64,000 nucleotides of DNA. Origin: Coix lacryma-jobi var. lacryma-jobi (Eukaryota; Streptophyta; Magnoliopsida; Poales; Poaceae). Of this stretch, positions 20,931 through 32,000 are shown piece after piece. The notes beneath the pieces are model-generated. The model was not told the origin of the DNA and searched no databases. It worked only from the letters and a program-made list of their open reading frames with translations. The stretch lies in NCBI GenBank assembly GCA_009763385.1, contig CM019823.1:168980302-169044301 (forward strand), in the 5' to 3' direction. A program made the position numbers and the translations under genes. The first letter of the stretch is position 1. Each line of letters begins with the position of its first letter.

Positions 20931-22425
20931 GACTATCCACACTCACGTTCCTTTATTTTCATCCTCTATACTGTCTGGTCAGCAAGATTCTCTCCTCTAT
21001 ATTCATTTCTCTCGCATCCATTCATCCTCTATATCATCTTCTATCCACTGTGGGTTTACTTATCACTTTATCTAAATATATCCATGAGATCTAGTTTTGA
21101 AAAATTAATTGCAACGAATTTAATGGTACAATCAAAATTTAATTTGGCCTTTTGGTTTGTGAGCTATAACATTTTTTAGTAGATGAAACAGTGGGACTCA
21201 TCACTGTTCGCTCCAATACATGCGCGCATGCGGTGTGTCAGGTGCTGCGCAGCATCCGCTATGCGTCTGTTGCCTCTCTGAATTTGGCAGACGAAGGACC
21301 ATCCGGTACAGTAGCGTATTGTTTACCGGACATCACTGCAGACGATTTGTCCTTTATTTGCTACTGCAGGTGGGTATAAGACTAACTGCAGTGGGGAACC
21401 GTATATGCTCCTCCAGGAGGATATACGGGATGAGAGCCCCGCAGCGGCTACGGTAAAGCGCCCGCTAAAGTGCCGGATGGAGTCCGCGTCCGCCAAATAC
21501 AGAGAAGTAGCGGGAGTCCGCTACCGATAGACGTGGCGTGGGGCCCGTGACTTCTCGCCCAGGAGCGCCGCCGTGACCTCGCCCAGGAGCGCCGCCGCGA
21601 CCTCGCCCACCTCGCCCAGGAGCGCCGCCGCGACCTCGCCCACCTCGCCCAGGAGCGCCGCCGCCACCTCGCCCAGGGGCGCCGCCGCGCCCTTGCCCAG
21701 GAGCGCCGCCGTGGCGCTTCCCCGCCTAGGGGCGACCGGAGAGGGAGCAGGGCCCACCGCAGAGGCGCACCGGCCTGGGAGGAGGGTTCGCCGCGCGCTG
21801 GTGTGCCGACCGCCGCACGCTGGCCCGCCGCGTGCTGGTTCGGCCGCCGAGGCTCGTCGGCGTCATCCCGGCCGTGGGAGCCCCGTCGCGGCAGCGCGGG
21901 CGAGCTCCATCCCCGGCGTTGGAGCTCCGCCGTGGGCGCGCGGCCGAGCTCCGCCCCCGCCGCGCGAGCTCCGTCGCGGCCGCGCGGGCGAGCTCCGCCC
22001 TCGCCGGGTGCGCGAGCTATGCCGCCATGGAGCTCCGCCGTCGTGCCCTCTGTCTGCCATGGACGGCCGCCTGGGAGGGGAGGAGGAGGGAGGGAGGGGA
22101 GGGGAGGGGAGGAGAAGTGGAGGAGGAGGGAGGCAGGGGAGGGGAGGGGAGGGGAGGAGAGGTGGAGGAGGAGGGAGGCAGGGGCGTCCGCCGCCCATGG
22201 CCTCCGCGGGGGAGGGTGTGGCCTGCGGGAATGGATAAGAAGAAGAAGGGTAGAAAAAAAGAAAAAGAAAAAAAAATCCTGGCAGGTGGGTCCCACAGTG
22301 GATAGAGGATGATATAGAGGATAGATGGATGCGGGAGAAATGAGTATAGAGGAGAGAATCTCGATGACCAGGACGGAATATTCTTTTTAGAGGATGAATT
22401 TAGAGTACGATGAGTGCGGACAGTC
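20931..22425. mobile_element. Inverted-repeat element (1.5 kb) with GC-rich cargo
   Basis: The ends are inverted repeats of about 135 bp. The left opens GACTATCCACACTCA. The right closes TGAGTGCGGACAGTC. Both arms hold TTCATCCTCTA and CATCCTCTATATCATC phrases. TTA (left) and TAA (right) flank it, so the superfamily is not settled. The middle (21530-22230) is very GC-rich: about 30-bp repeats of CGCCCAGGAGCGCCGCC, then a G-rich tract of GGGAGGGGA units at about 22075-22180. Long open frames here on both strands are low complexity and not credible genes. The cargo could be captured host sequence. Confidence 0.65.
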
Positions 22426-22452
22426 TAACGTTTCGCGCTGCGTTCAGTCTTA

Positions 22453-22808
22453 GAGCATCTCCAAGGGCTTTGGCAAATTGACTTGGCATTTGTTGGTATT
22501 TGCAAACTCCCATAACAAAATGCAAAGGATAAAAATAGATCATCTCCAAGGGAATTGACATTTGGACTTGACAAAGGATAAAAATAGAAGGTCTCCAGGT
22601 GCGCACGCTTTCCTCGCGCGCGACTTTGCTCGCGCGATGGGGTTTGCAAAGTCGTCCACGGCTTGGCATTTTTGCCAAGTTTGCTCCCTCATTTGCCAAG
22701 TTGCCCAAATTGCAAAGTAAAAATGCAAAACCGTTGGATAGCTCTTTTGAAGCTTTTTGGCAAATTACTCAAATGCAAACCTCAAATGCAAAACCCTTGA
22801 AGATGCTC
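22453..22808. mobile_element. Tourist/PIF-Harbinger-type MITE (356 bp)
   Basis: The ends are GAGCATCTCCAAGGG and CCCTTGAAGATGCTC. A TTA direct repeat flanks the element at 22450-22452 and 22809-22811. There is no coding potential. The TTA target duplication fits PIF/Harbinger. Confidence 0.8.
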
Positions 22809-23070
22809 TTAGTAGCTGATCGGTTCACCAAAACCCAAACAAAAAGAAATGGCAAACCGCAGTCTGAGGATCCAGCCTTTTGTCTCCAACCAGGACGTCA
22901 GAGTCACCCATGAGACCATGACCACGGTATCCTTCGGTTGGCCTTTGGCCGGCCCAGATGCGACGCCTAACACTTTGACTTGCGCGGCCGCGGCCGTGCC
23001 CGTGCTACTACTGCCTTAACGCAGCACAACTTTCTGTAGCCCGCCCTCAGACTATCCGCACTCATATCAC

Positions 23071-23236
23071 GGGGTGTTTGGTTCCCACCCCCTAAAGTTT
23101 AGCGACTAAAGTTTAGTTACTTTTAGTCACTAAAGTTCCAAACATCCCCACTAAAAGTCATTTTTAATACTACAACTCTAGTGACCTCCACTAAACTTTA
23201 GTGGCTAAACTCTAGGGAGTGGGAACCAAACACCCC
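23071..23236. mobile_element. MITE (166 bp) nested in the broken GACTATCC copy
   Basis: Perfect-looking ends are GGGGTGTTTGGTTCCCA and TGGGAACCAAACACCCC. The inside repeats ACTAAAGTTTAG-type words. This is a common hAT-like MITE form in grasses. The target duplication is not clear. Confidence 0.75.
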
Positions 23237-23525
23237 TTACTCTATTTTCATCCTCTATACTATCTGGTCATCAAAATTCTCTCCTCTATACTCGTTTCTC
23301 TCGCATCCATCCATCCTTTATATCATCCTCTATCTAGGCCCACTTATCATTTTATCTAAATATATTAATGACAGATCTAGTTTTGAATAATTAATTGTAA
23401 CGAATTCAATGGTGCAATCAGAATTTAATTTGACTTTTCGTTTTGTGAGATATAATGTTTTTTTAGCGAGTTAAACTCGTGGGACCCACCTGCATGCGCT
23501 CTCTCTCTCTCCAACTTTTCCCTTT

Positions 23526-23645
23526 AGGGCCTGTTTGGAATGCAGGAAATTTTCCCGATTTCTGTGTTTTTCCTGTAAAATTGAACTGATTCCTGTGAAA
23601 TTCCTGTGGGATTCCTGTGAAATTCCTGCGTTCCAAACATGCCCT
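23526..23645. mobile_element. MITE (about 120 bp)
   Basis: The ends are AGGGCCTGTTTGGAATGCAGG and, inverted, CCTGCGTTCCAAACATGCCCT. The inside repeats TTCCTGTGAAATTCC. The right end plus flank is duplicated once more directly downstream (see findings). Confidence 0.65.
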
Positions 23646-23833
23646 TAACGTATGCACGGTAAAGGCTGGGAAGTCCTCCTGCGTTCCAAACAGGCCCTTA
23701 ACGTATGCACGGTAAAGACTGGGAAGTCCGCTGCCTTTGACGGATGGGTGCGGCTAGCGTAGCTGGTACCGGGAGCCGCTGCAGCCTTTTTTTAGTGGAT
23801 ACAGATTTAGCGGAGGGGATAGCGTATGCGGTG

Positions 23834-24171
23834 GGCCCTGTTTGGATACTCTAGCACAGCTAAAGGTTAGAGTTATTTTCTAGCTTACAAGTAGCTCTAA
23901 ACTAACTCTAGTCAAAGAGATGTTTGGATAGAAGAGTTAGATTGACAATAAATGTACTTTTCCAATTATTTGATGAGGTGGAGATAGAGAGGAAACCACT
24001 TTTCTAGTGGTCCCAAGTACAATTAGCCCAAATAATCACCTCTTGGTGAGGATAGTTTTTTTGAGATGATTTAGTTGCAAATAGCTCAAACTAGTCCTCT
24101 TGTTTGATACTTCAGGGCTAGTTGAGCTCAAATAACTCAAACTAGCTCTGGCCCTCCCTCCAAAGAGGGCC
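23834..24171. mobile_element. MITE (338 bp)
   Basis: The ends are GGCCCTGTTTGGATA and, inverted, TCCAAAGAGGGCC. The inside is rich in the word AGCTCAAAC. There is no coding potential. The target duplication is not clear. Confidence 0.55.
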
Positions 24172-26065
24172 ATAGTCTAATCAAACTTGAAACCCCGCAG
24201 GCCGCAGCAGCGGCCAGCAGCATCACCCACGTAGCTGCTGGATAAGGTTAGCGCAGTGGGCCACGTTAGCGCAGCACCGGATCCAGATCCCTGCAGTTTT
24301 CACCGCACTCGCCACGCGCGGATCACGCGGGCCATACAAAAGTGGTGAAAAATCGCGGCAGCAGCTTTGGTTGGGTTGGAGTTGGAGCACGCATTGCCTC
24401 CTCCTCCTGACGAGTGCGCGGCGCAGCCGCTTGGTGGTGACGGCCGCGACGGAGGCCGGCGACATTTGGCAGCGGCGGGCTTGACCAGCGGGAGGAGTGG
24501 TTGCGTTAGATTAGGCGTGGTTAGGTTAGGTGGCCCGCAACCGCGCCGTGTCTTGTTCGGTGACGCAAACGCACCAGCCATGACCCCATTCAATCATCAC
24601 GCTCGCCCCCGTCAGGCCGTCACCCCCCTCCCAGCTGCTGCCAAGTGCTCCGCATCATCCACCCGTTTCTGTTCGAGCTTCGAGGGAGACGGTGGAAACT
24701 TTGGGTCGGTCTCGGTCGTTGCCTCGTGGGCGTCACGCCCGATCGCCGACGGGGTGCGCGGTGCCCGGTGCCCGGTGCCGGCGGTGGTGGGCGATGGATC
24801 GCGAGGCGTGGGTACTGGCGTGGCGTCATGGCTGCTGGTTCCTCTAGTGGAGCGTGCGGGGTTCATCATTGATCATTCATGGCAGAGGAAAACCCCCAAG
24901 CAAAGCTCGTCTCGTACACCGCCGGTACGGGGCAACGGTTGATTACGAACTACTTACTGCGCGTACTCCGCTACTCAAAGTCTAAAGACTTTGCGTAAAT
25001 AAAAACTTGTGGGTGTGCCCAGTTTCCTACTTTAATTAGTTTCTTCTTCAGAACGGGGCGCAGGGTGCTTAATTTAATTAACAACGGCCAGTGTAAGTGC
25101 TGGAATTGCTGCCAGATGGGTTTTTTACGTGGCAGGAAAAAACACTAAAAACAGTACAGTACGGCTTCGCTGCCAGGGGGTTTTCGTGCTGCTTTCATTT
25201 CATCCATCTTTGTCTTTGAAACGACAGGAAGTTAGGGGGCCGCCCAACAGAATCTGCCGAACCTTGAATCGCAAAAGTTCAAACGAGTTGAGGTTGAGGC
25301 TGAGGCTGTCACCGTTGCCGACTCGCCGCAACGGAACGATACGGCTCCGCGTCTCCGCCCGAAACCCCGTCCGTGCGGTGCGGCTACCCCAACTGCCGGT
25401 GCCGGCCTGGCCGGACCGGTGGCACGCGGCCGCAAATACGGCCCAGACCCGCGCCCTTTTCTCCCACACCTCTCTGCATTCTCCTCAACTGGACAGCGAG
25501 AGGAAGGAGAGGCTAGTAATAATAAAAGAAAAACAAGAAATTCCCTTTTTCCGGTTTAATTATAGCCTTATAAGTAATTATTATATAATTACTCCGTATA
25601 TAATAATAATATCTCCGCTCTGTTGGCCGCGTCTGCCTGCCTTTCTCTTCTTCTCACTGTCTCTTGCGCTAGTAGCCTTCACGACTAAAATCCACCACCA
25701 CTCCCACACACCTCACCTCCCCGCGTTGCCTTCTTCTCCCCTGCCCCCTGCCCTCTGCGCGCGTTGGCGTTGGGCGGGCAGCCAGCTTCCCGCGGCTCCA
25801 CCAAACCCTAATCATTCCGGCGCCGCCCGGCCGGCCTCGATCCGCTCCATTGGCCGGCCGCTGAGGCGGCTGCGGTGGTTGCGCTCGCGCGAGTCCCGTG
25901 GGGCTCGGCGCGCGTCGGGACCCGTCCGCGGCGGCGCGGCCTTCCAGGCGGCGGGCTTAGGCGGAGGGGTGGATTTGCGCCGGCGATGACACGGAGGCTC
26001 GCGGCCGCGGCCTCGCGGGCGAGGCCGTGAATGGGAGCGCCTGAGCGCTGCGGCCAGCTGCGTAC
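24172..26065. other. Intergenic DNA, promoter and leader of the leishmanolysin-like gene
   Basis: 24172-24930 is GC-rich with open frames on both strands, none recognisable. 24950-25130 is AT-rich. 25480-25620 has an AT-rich stretch (GTATATAATAATAATA near 25597) that could serve as a TATA region. 25630-26065 looks like a long GC-rich 5' leader. Two upstream ATGs occur in it. The one at 25986 opens a 14-codon frame ending at 26030. The one at 26031 opens a frame that overlaps the main start out of frame. Confidence 0.45.
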
Positions 26066-29000
26066 ATGGAGGCCGGGGCACCGCCCCGCGGCTGGCGCGG
26101 GAGGGTGCTCTGGTTGGTCAGCGTCGAGGTGAGCTGCTGCCCTCGATCCGGTATGGGTTTGGCGGGCGGTCGGTGGGAGCTGAGTACTGGAAGCAGATTT
26201 GGGGCGGAATGGTCGGGAGACTTCAGGGACTTTCAGTATGCTATTAGCGGATTTGGTATGGGCTGATGCGCGTCTCGTGTTTGGAGGTTGATTTGGGAGA
26301 TTTGGCGTCCTGCTGCGTAGGGTTTTACTGTTTCTCTGCGCACTGTTGGGCTAGACATGTTTGTCTCAGAGCTATTTTTGGATGTTTGGGGGCGCAACGC
26401 AACCAAGTATAGTTACACCAGGGTTTGATCATTATGTGGATTTCTTGACGTTTGCTCTCTCAGTTTGTGAATATTTGTGGTTTTATTATAAATTGCGGTC
26501 AAGTACCATTGCAAGGAGCCATGCTTTTTGTATTGACCTTGATGACTTTTCTTTCATTTGCAGATTGTGTTGGTTCTAGTCTGGACTCGAGGAGCTGGTG
26601 CGGATTCTGGTGAAAGCAAAGCGTTGTTTCCCCAAGACGTCGAAGCTGGAGAAAAGGATGTCTACCTTAGCCACTCCTGCATCCATGATGAGATACTACA
26701 TCAGCGGCGACGAGCTGGCCGGAAGGAGTACTCTGTCATGCCACAAGTGTACCATGAGTCTCGGGGGAAAGCGGAGCGTGTAAGAGGACGACACTTGTTG
26801 GGCATGTCGTCTTGGCTTGCTCCACAGAAGAATGTCCGGAAGCCGATACGAATATACCTCAATTATGATGCCGTCGGGCACTCGCCCGACCGGGATTGTA
26901 AAAATGTTGGTGACATCGTGAAGGTCAGTTTGTCACATTAGTTTTCTCAGTGCGCCAGCAGCTATTTTATCTGAGTAGTAGAATTGAATTTGCTATTTCT
27001 ATTTGGTAGCTTGGCGAACCTCCTGTGCCATCAGCACCAGGAACACCTATATGCGATCCTCATGGGGATCCTCCACTGGTGGGAGACTGCTGGTACAATT
27101 GCACCCTTGAGGACATAGCTGGGGAGGACAAGAAGCAACGTCTCCGGAAGGTGCAGTTCTTGTGTTTTTGTTGTCTCTGTAGGTTCAGTTAAAAGCATGC
27201 CGAACACACTCAACTGCCATAGAAGACGTAACTTTCGCATCCCCATTTCCATGTTTTGCTGACTTCTGTTTTGTTGTTGAATTGAGTCATTTAACAGGCA
27301 CTGGGACAAACAGTAGAGTGGTTTAGAAAAGCTCTAGCTGTTGAACCTGTCAAGGGGAACCTACGGCTCAGTGGGTACTCAGCTTGTGGTCAGGATGGAG
27401 GTGTACAACTACCCCATGCATATGTTGAAGGTAATTTTCAGTTTAATGAATCAGTTTTCTATCTTGCCCGCTGATTGCCTGACTCTGTATTGTCATGTGA
27501 ATCTCCCCTCAATTGCAGACGGTGTTGCTAATGCTGATTTAGTCCTCTTAGTAACAACTAGACCAACAACAGGTAACACCCTTGCATGGGCTGTGGCCTG
27601 CGAACGTGACCAGTGGGGTCGGGCCATTGCAGGTTTGTGAACCAACTCAATTATGTACAAACATCCACATGTCAGGAGTTTCGAGTGTTGGTCTGACCCT
27701 ACCTGTATTCTTTTTGTGCTTTTAGGACATGTTAATGTGGCCCCTCGTCATTTGACTGCTGAAGCCGAAACATTACTTTCAGCTACTCTAATACATGAGG
27801 TTATGCACGTTCTAGGGTTTGATCCTCATGCCTTCACACATTTTCGTGATGAAAGGAAAAGAAGACGTGGTCAGGTACTCAAAAATATATATTTCCCACT
27901 TTAGTCTTGTGATATATTTTCTTTTGCTTAAAAGAGACCCTAATGCTCAAAAGTCAACATATTACCTTACTAAAATTTGGGTTGCAACAGTTCGACCTGC
28001 TTTTATAATGTTTAAATGACTAAAGCACTAGCAATTCGATCGGTGATGTCAACTTTGCTGGTTTGTTAAATAATCTATTTGGCAGTTACCATATGGTGCT
28101 AATACGAGGGCTGACAGTTAAGAGGACAAGCCTGAGAATGGTTAAATAGAATTTAGCTTACAGGTGCTTATAAGTTGGACTCTTGGGAGTTACGTTGCGC
28201 GAAGACCTCATCGGTCTGTTAGAAAAATCTGAGATTGTTGAGTGTTTATGCTATAATAATCACCATGACTTGGCTTGTGAGATAATAAATATAAGCAAGT
28301 TGAGAAAGGCCTGTAAGCTTTGTCACATGTTTAGCAACCAGTTCACGATGACATTTATTGTAAAATGTATGCCAGCAACTCAATGATTGTTGATGAATTT
28401 GAGAACATGACCTCTGTACTTCTGTGTGAATGTTTACTGGACAAAAAGAATAAAATTTCACGTAGCGTGGCATGCTTTGTTTAACGACCAATATTCTTCT
28501 CTAGTCTATGTTTATCTATTTCTTCCTTCAGGTTACTGTTCAAACTTTGGACGAAAAGCTTGGGAGAATGGTTACTCGTGTTGTCCTACCACGAGTTGTC
28601 ATGCACGCGAGACATCACTATGGAGTAAGTTCTAACTAAAGATATGAAAAAGTTAATTGAGTAATTAGCGACAGTTATTTATTTTAATGCTCTTTACTTA
28701 GGAAAGCACTTTACATAAACTAACCAATTTTTGTCTTGTGCTAGGCATTTTCCCAAAACTTCACGGGGTTAGAATTGGAAGACGGGGGAGGCAGGGGCAC
28801 CTCAGGTAGACAACATGAGTCCTTTATAGTTTTTTATTTTTCTTTCTTTCTCCCTTTTGCATTGACTGATATATGTTTGCATCAGTGCATCGTGCAAGTT
28901 TTGAAACACTTTCATTTGTTTTCGGCATTTGATATACTATTAGGTTCACACTGGGAGAAGAGGCTCTTAATGAATGAGATCATGACTGGATCAGTGGATA

Positions 29001-32000
29001 CAAGATCAGTGGTTTCAAGAATGACTTTAGCATTACTGGAGGACAGTGGATGGTATCAAGCTAATTACAGCATGGCTGAACATTTAGATTGGGGTCGCAA
29101 TCAGGGAACAGAGTTCGTTATATCTCCTTGCAACTCATGGAAAGGGGCATACCGTTGCAATACAACTCAATTATCAGGATGCACATATAATAGGGAGGCA
29201 GAAGGTTACTGTCCTATAGTAAGCTATAGTGGGGACTTGCCCAAATGGGCTCAATATTTTCCCCAAGCCAATAAAGGTATGCGCAAATATAGCATAGGTT
29301 ATTTCGTTTATGACATGACATTAAACAGGATACTGAATTATATTATATATAAACTTTAAAAATATATAAGGTTTTTTTTTGAAATTCTATTAGTTCTTAC
29401 ATTCCTTTTAGTACTTTCTGGTTTCATTAAAGCAGAGGCCATAGAATACGAAGAATGTTTTGTGTGTTCGAAATGTATACAAAATTTGGTTTGAGTTATA
29501 GGGATTAGGGATCAAGGTAACTTGATTTAGATCAAGGCTAAAATTTGGTCAAGATAGTTAGGCGAGATTCTTGTTTGCACGTAGTTGGTATCTAGCATAA
29601 AGTTTATTAAGTTGCATGCACCAACCAGTTCAACCCAAAAGCTTAAGCTGATGGGGAGAGGCGGTCAATTCACTTATACTCCAACACTCCCCCTCACGGG
29701 GAGGCTCCCTCAATCCTCAGACGTGGAATAGGAGCGGGCAACAATTATTTTATTTAATTGTGCCTACCAGGATTCGAACTTGAGACCTTTAGCTATGATA
29801 CCATATTAAGTTGCATGCACCAACCAGTTCAACTCAAATGCTTAAGCTGATGGGGAGATGCGGACAATTCACTCATACTCCAACAAAGTTGTTAGTATGC
29901 GATGCATTTCTAAGTAACAAAATCTAAAAAGTGGTCAAAGCATGGTTGGAATCAATCTTGAGCCCTAGCTGGGTTTAACGGCTCATGGAGTCATGGTACT
30001 TTTTTGGAACTGGTAGATCTATAAGGAGTGGATGCGGGAAGATCTGCATACCCCCATCCCCTCACCCACCCACCCACCCACACACAAATAAAAAGACAGA
30101 AAATTGGGACATGATTGAATGATTGATTCTTCATTTGTTTGCAATTTCACCTCATCTTATATCCCATTTATGAATAGTAGCCATGATGGGGCCTTTATAT
30201 ATATATGGTTATCATCCCTTTGCACAAAAAGGAAGAAAAAGTGACAAGTAGCACCTTTTACTTGCCTGGTTCCAAAAAATGATGAGTGGTGTGCACCCAC
30301 CTAGCAGTGATTTATAGTGCGACGGCAATTATATGATAACAGGCAGGGGCACCCCCTTGTTGTAGACAGTGGTGGAGCGTGAAGGCAAATGTAGGAGGGG
30401 GCAATTTTTCAAAGTGTCTCCTAGTTTCACTGTTTTCTTCTTTCAATTGGCAGCCTAAATAGTAGCAACTCTTTTCCATGCTAGCAAACACTAGCTCCAC
30501 CAGTAGTAGCCGAGTGTCTGCACTCTCTGAAACGAGTAACATCACAGACACCGTGTTTCTCTTCTCTTGCACGGTCAACCAAGATGTTGCTGCTCGATGT
30601 CTTCTTTATTCTCTAGTATCCTCCTCAAGCCAACAACAAAATGATATCTGCATGTGGAAGTGCTCGGTGGCAAGAGGGGGCCATGGCCCTGTATGGCCCA
30701 ACGTGGCTCTACCACTGGTTGTAGAGTTTCTAGACCCGATGCTCCTTTTGTGATATCTTCAGTTTTAGTATACTTATTCTCTTGCATATATATCATATGT
30801 TCTGAATTTGATGTCTGCAGGTGGTCAGTCTTCATTAGCAGACTACTGCACATACTATGTTGCTTATTCTGATGGTTCATGCACTGATGTAAATAGTGCA
30901 CGGGCGCCTGACAGAATGTTAGGTGAAGTGCGAGGAAGTAATTCAAGGTGACATCACCTACAACAATTTGGATATACGCACAACTACATCCACTAGTTGT
31001 GTTGTAATAATTATGAATTTGTTAATGAGCAGGTGCATGGCCTCAACTCTAGTGCGAACTGGGTTTGTGCGGGGATCTATGACCCAAGGAAATGGCTGTT
31101 ATCAGCATCTCTGTACAAACAACTCACTAGAGGTGAATACACTTCATTCCATCAGCTGACACTTGAATTTGCTTTGCATTCCCATTGTCTTAGGAGTTTC
31201 TTTTCTGCTGAATTCTATTTTAATTTTCTGCTGGAATGTCTTTATTTATTGTGATGTTCATTGTGATTACCATAAGTATAGTTGTATGAGTAGTGTGGGG
31301 TTCTTGAAAATATTTAATTCTTCTCAATGCAATGCTACTCAGTTCTCCTGTGTATTTGAGAAAAAATAGTACAGTTGTATGCCTTAAGTATTTGGGGTGA
31401 TTATTGAAGATGAACCTTTTCAACAGTTTAAATAATTATCTTTTCTATTTCTGAGTGATATTATCTTACTTTTTCCTGGTTGAGTGCATCGATATATCTG
31501 ATGTCAATCTAGAGGTGCTTCCTATTTTTTTTTCTTCTAAAGGTTACCTTGTGCTGTGTTTGGAAATTTGTGCTTGTTTAGGTTGCTGTTGATGGGATCT
31601 GGAAGTCATGTCCACAATCCGGTGGGCCTGTTCAATTTCCAGGATTCAATGGTGAGGGTTGTTACTTAAGGTGTATCAAATCAATTTGTCTTTTTCTCAT
31701 AGAAGTTACTTCTGCTCTGAAGGGGAATTAATTTGCCCGGTGTATCATGAGTTGTGTACTACCATACCAGTTCCAGTGACTGGCCAATGTCCAAAGTCAT
31801 GCAGTTTTAACGGTGACTGCATTGATGGAACCTGTCACTGCTTTCCTGGTTTTCATGGTCATGACTGCAGCAGAAGTGAGTATATGTTTTCCTTCTATTT
31901 CCTCCACAATGACACCGGATATGTGTTCTTCTAATTATCACTTTCTTTGTAACTTCTCTGACGTTTCACTATTTCTGTATTAAGAAATTATTCCAGTCAC

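Larger units (their letters stand above)
23050..23830. mobile_element. Second, broken copy of the GACTATCC element
   Basis: It opens GACTATCCGCACTCA, as at 20931, is interrupted by a MITE at 23071-23236, and continues with the same TTCATCCTCTATACTATCTG series. The following 200 bp match the region inside the left arm of the 20931 copy (TATCTAAATATAT, GATCTAGTTTTGAA). A second nested MITE starts at 23526. No right-end inverted repeat could be found, so the copy is truncated or hidden by the insertions. The end point given is approximate. Confidence 0.55.

Noticed and set aside
21448..22312. Long open frames on both strands (up to 282 codons)
   Set aside because: They come from GC-rich tandem repeats without stops, have low-complexity translations (Arg/Ala/Pro/Gly), and overlap in several frames.
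24367..24942. 191-codon open frame
   Set aside because: It has no recognisable domain, the opposite strand is also open, and it lies in GC-rich intergenic DNA.
25129..25989. 286-codon open frame before the M8 gene
   Set aside because: The composition changes along it, it includes AT-rich promoter-like DNA, and no domain is visible. It more likely is promoter and leader.
29740..29800. tRNA-like word GATTCGAACTTGAGACC
   Set aside because: No acceptor or anticodon stem can be formed around it. It fits repeat debris between two direct repeats.
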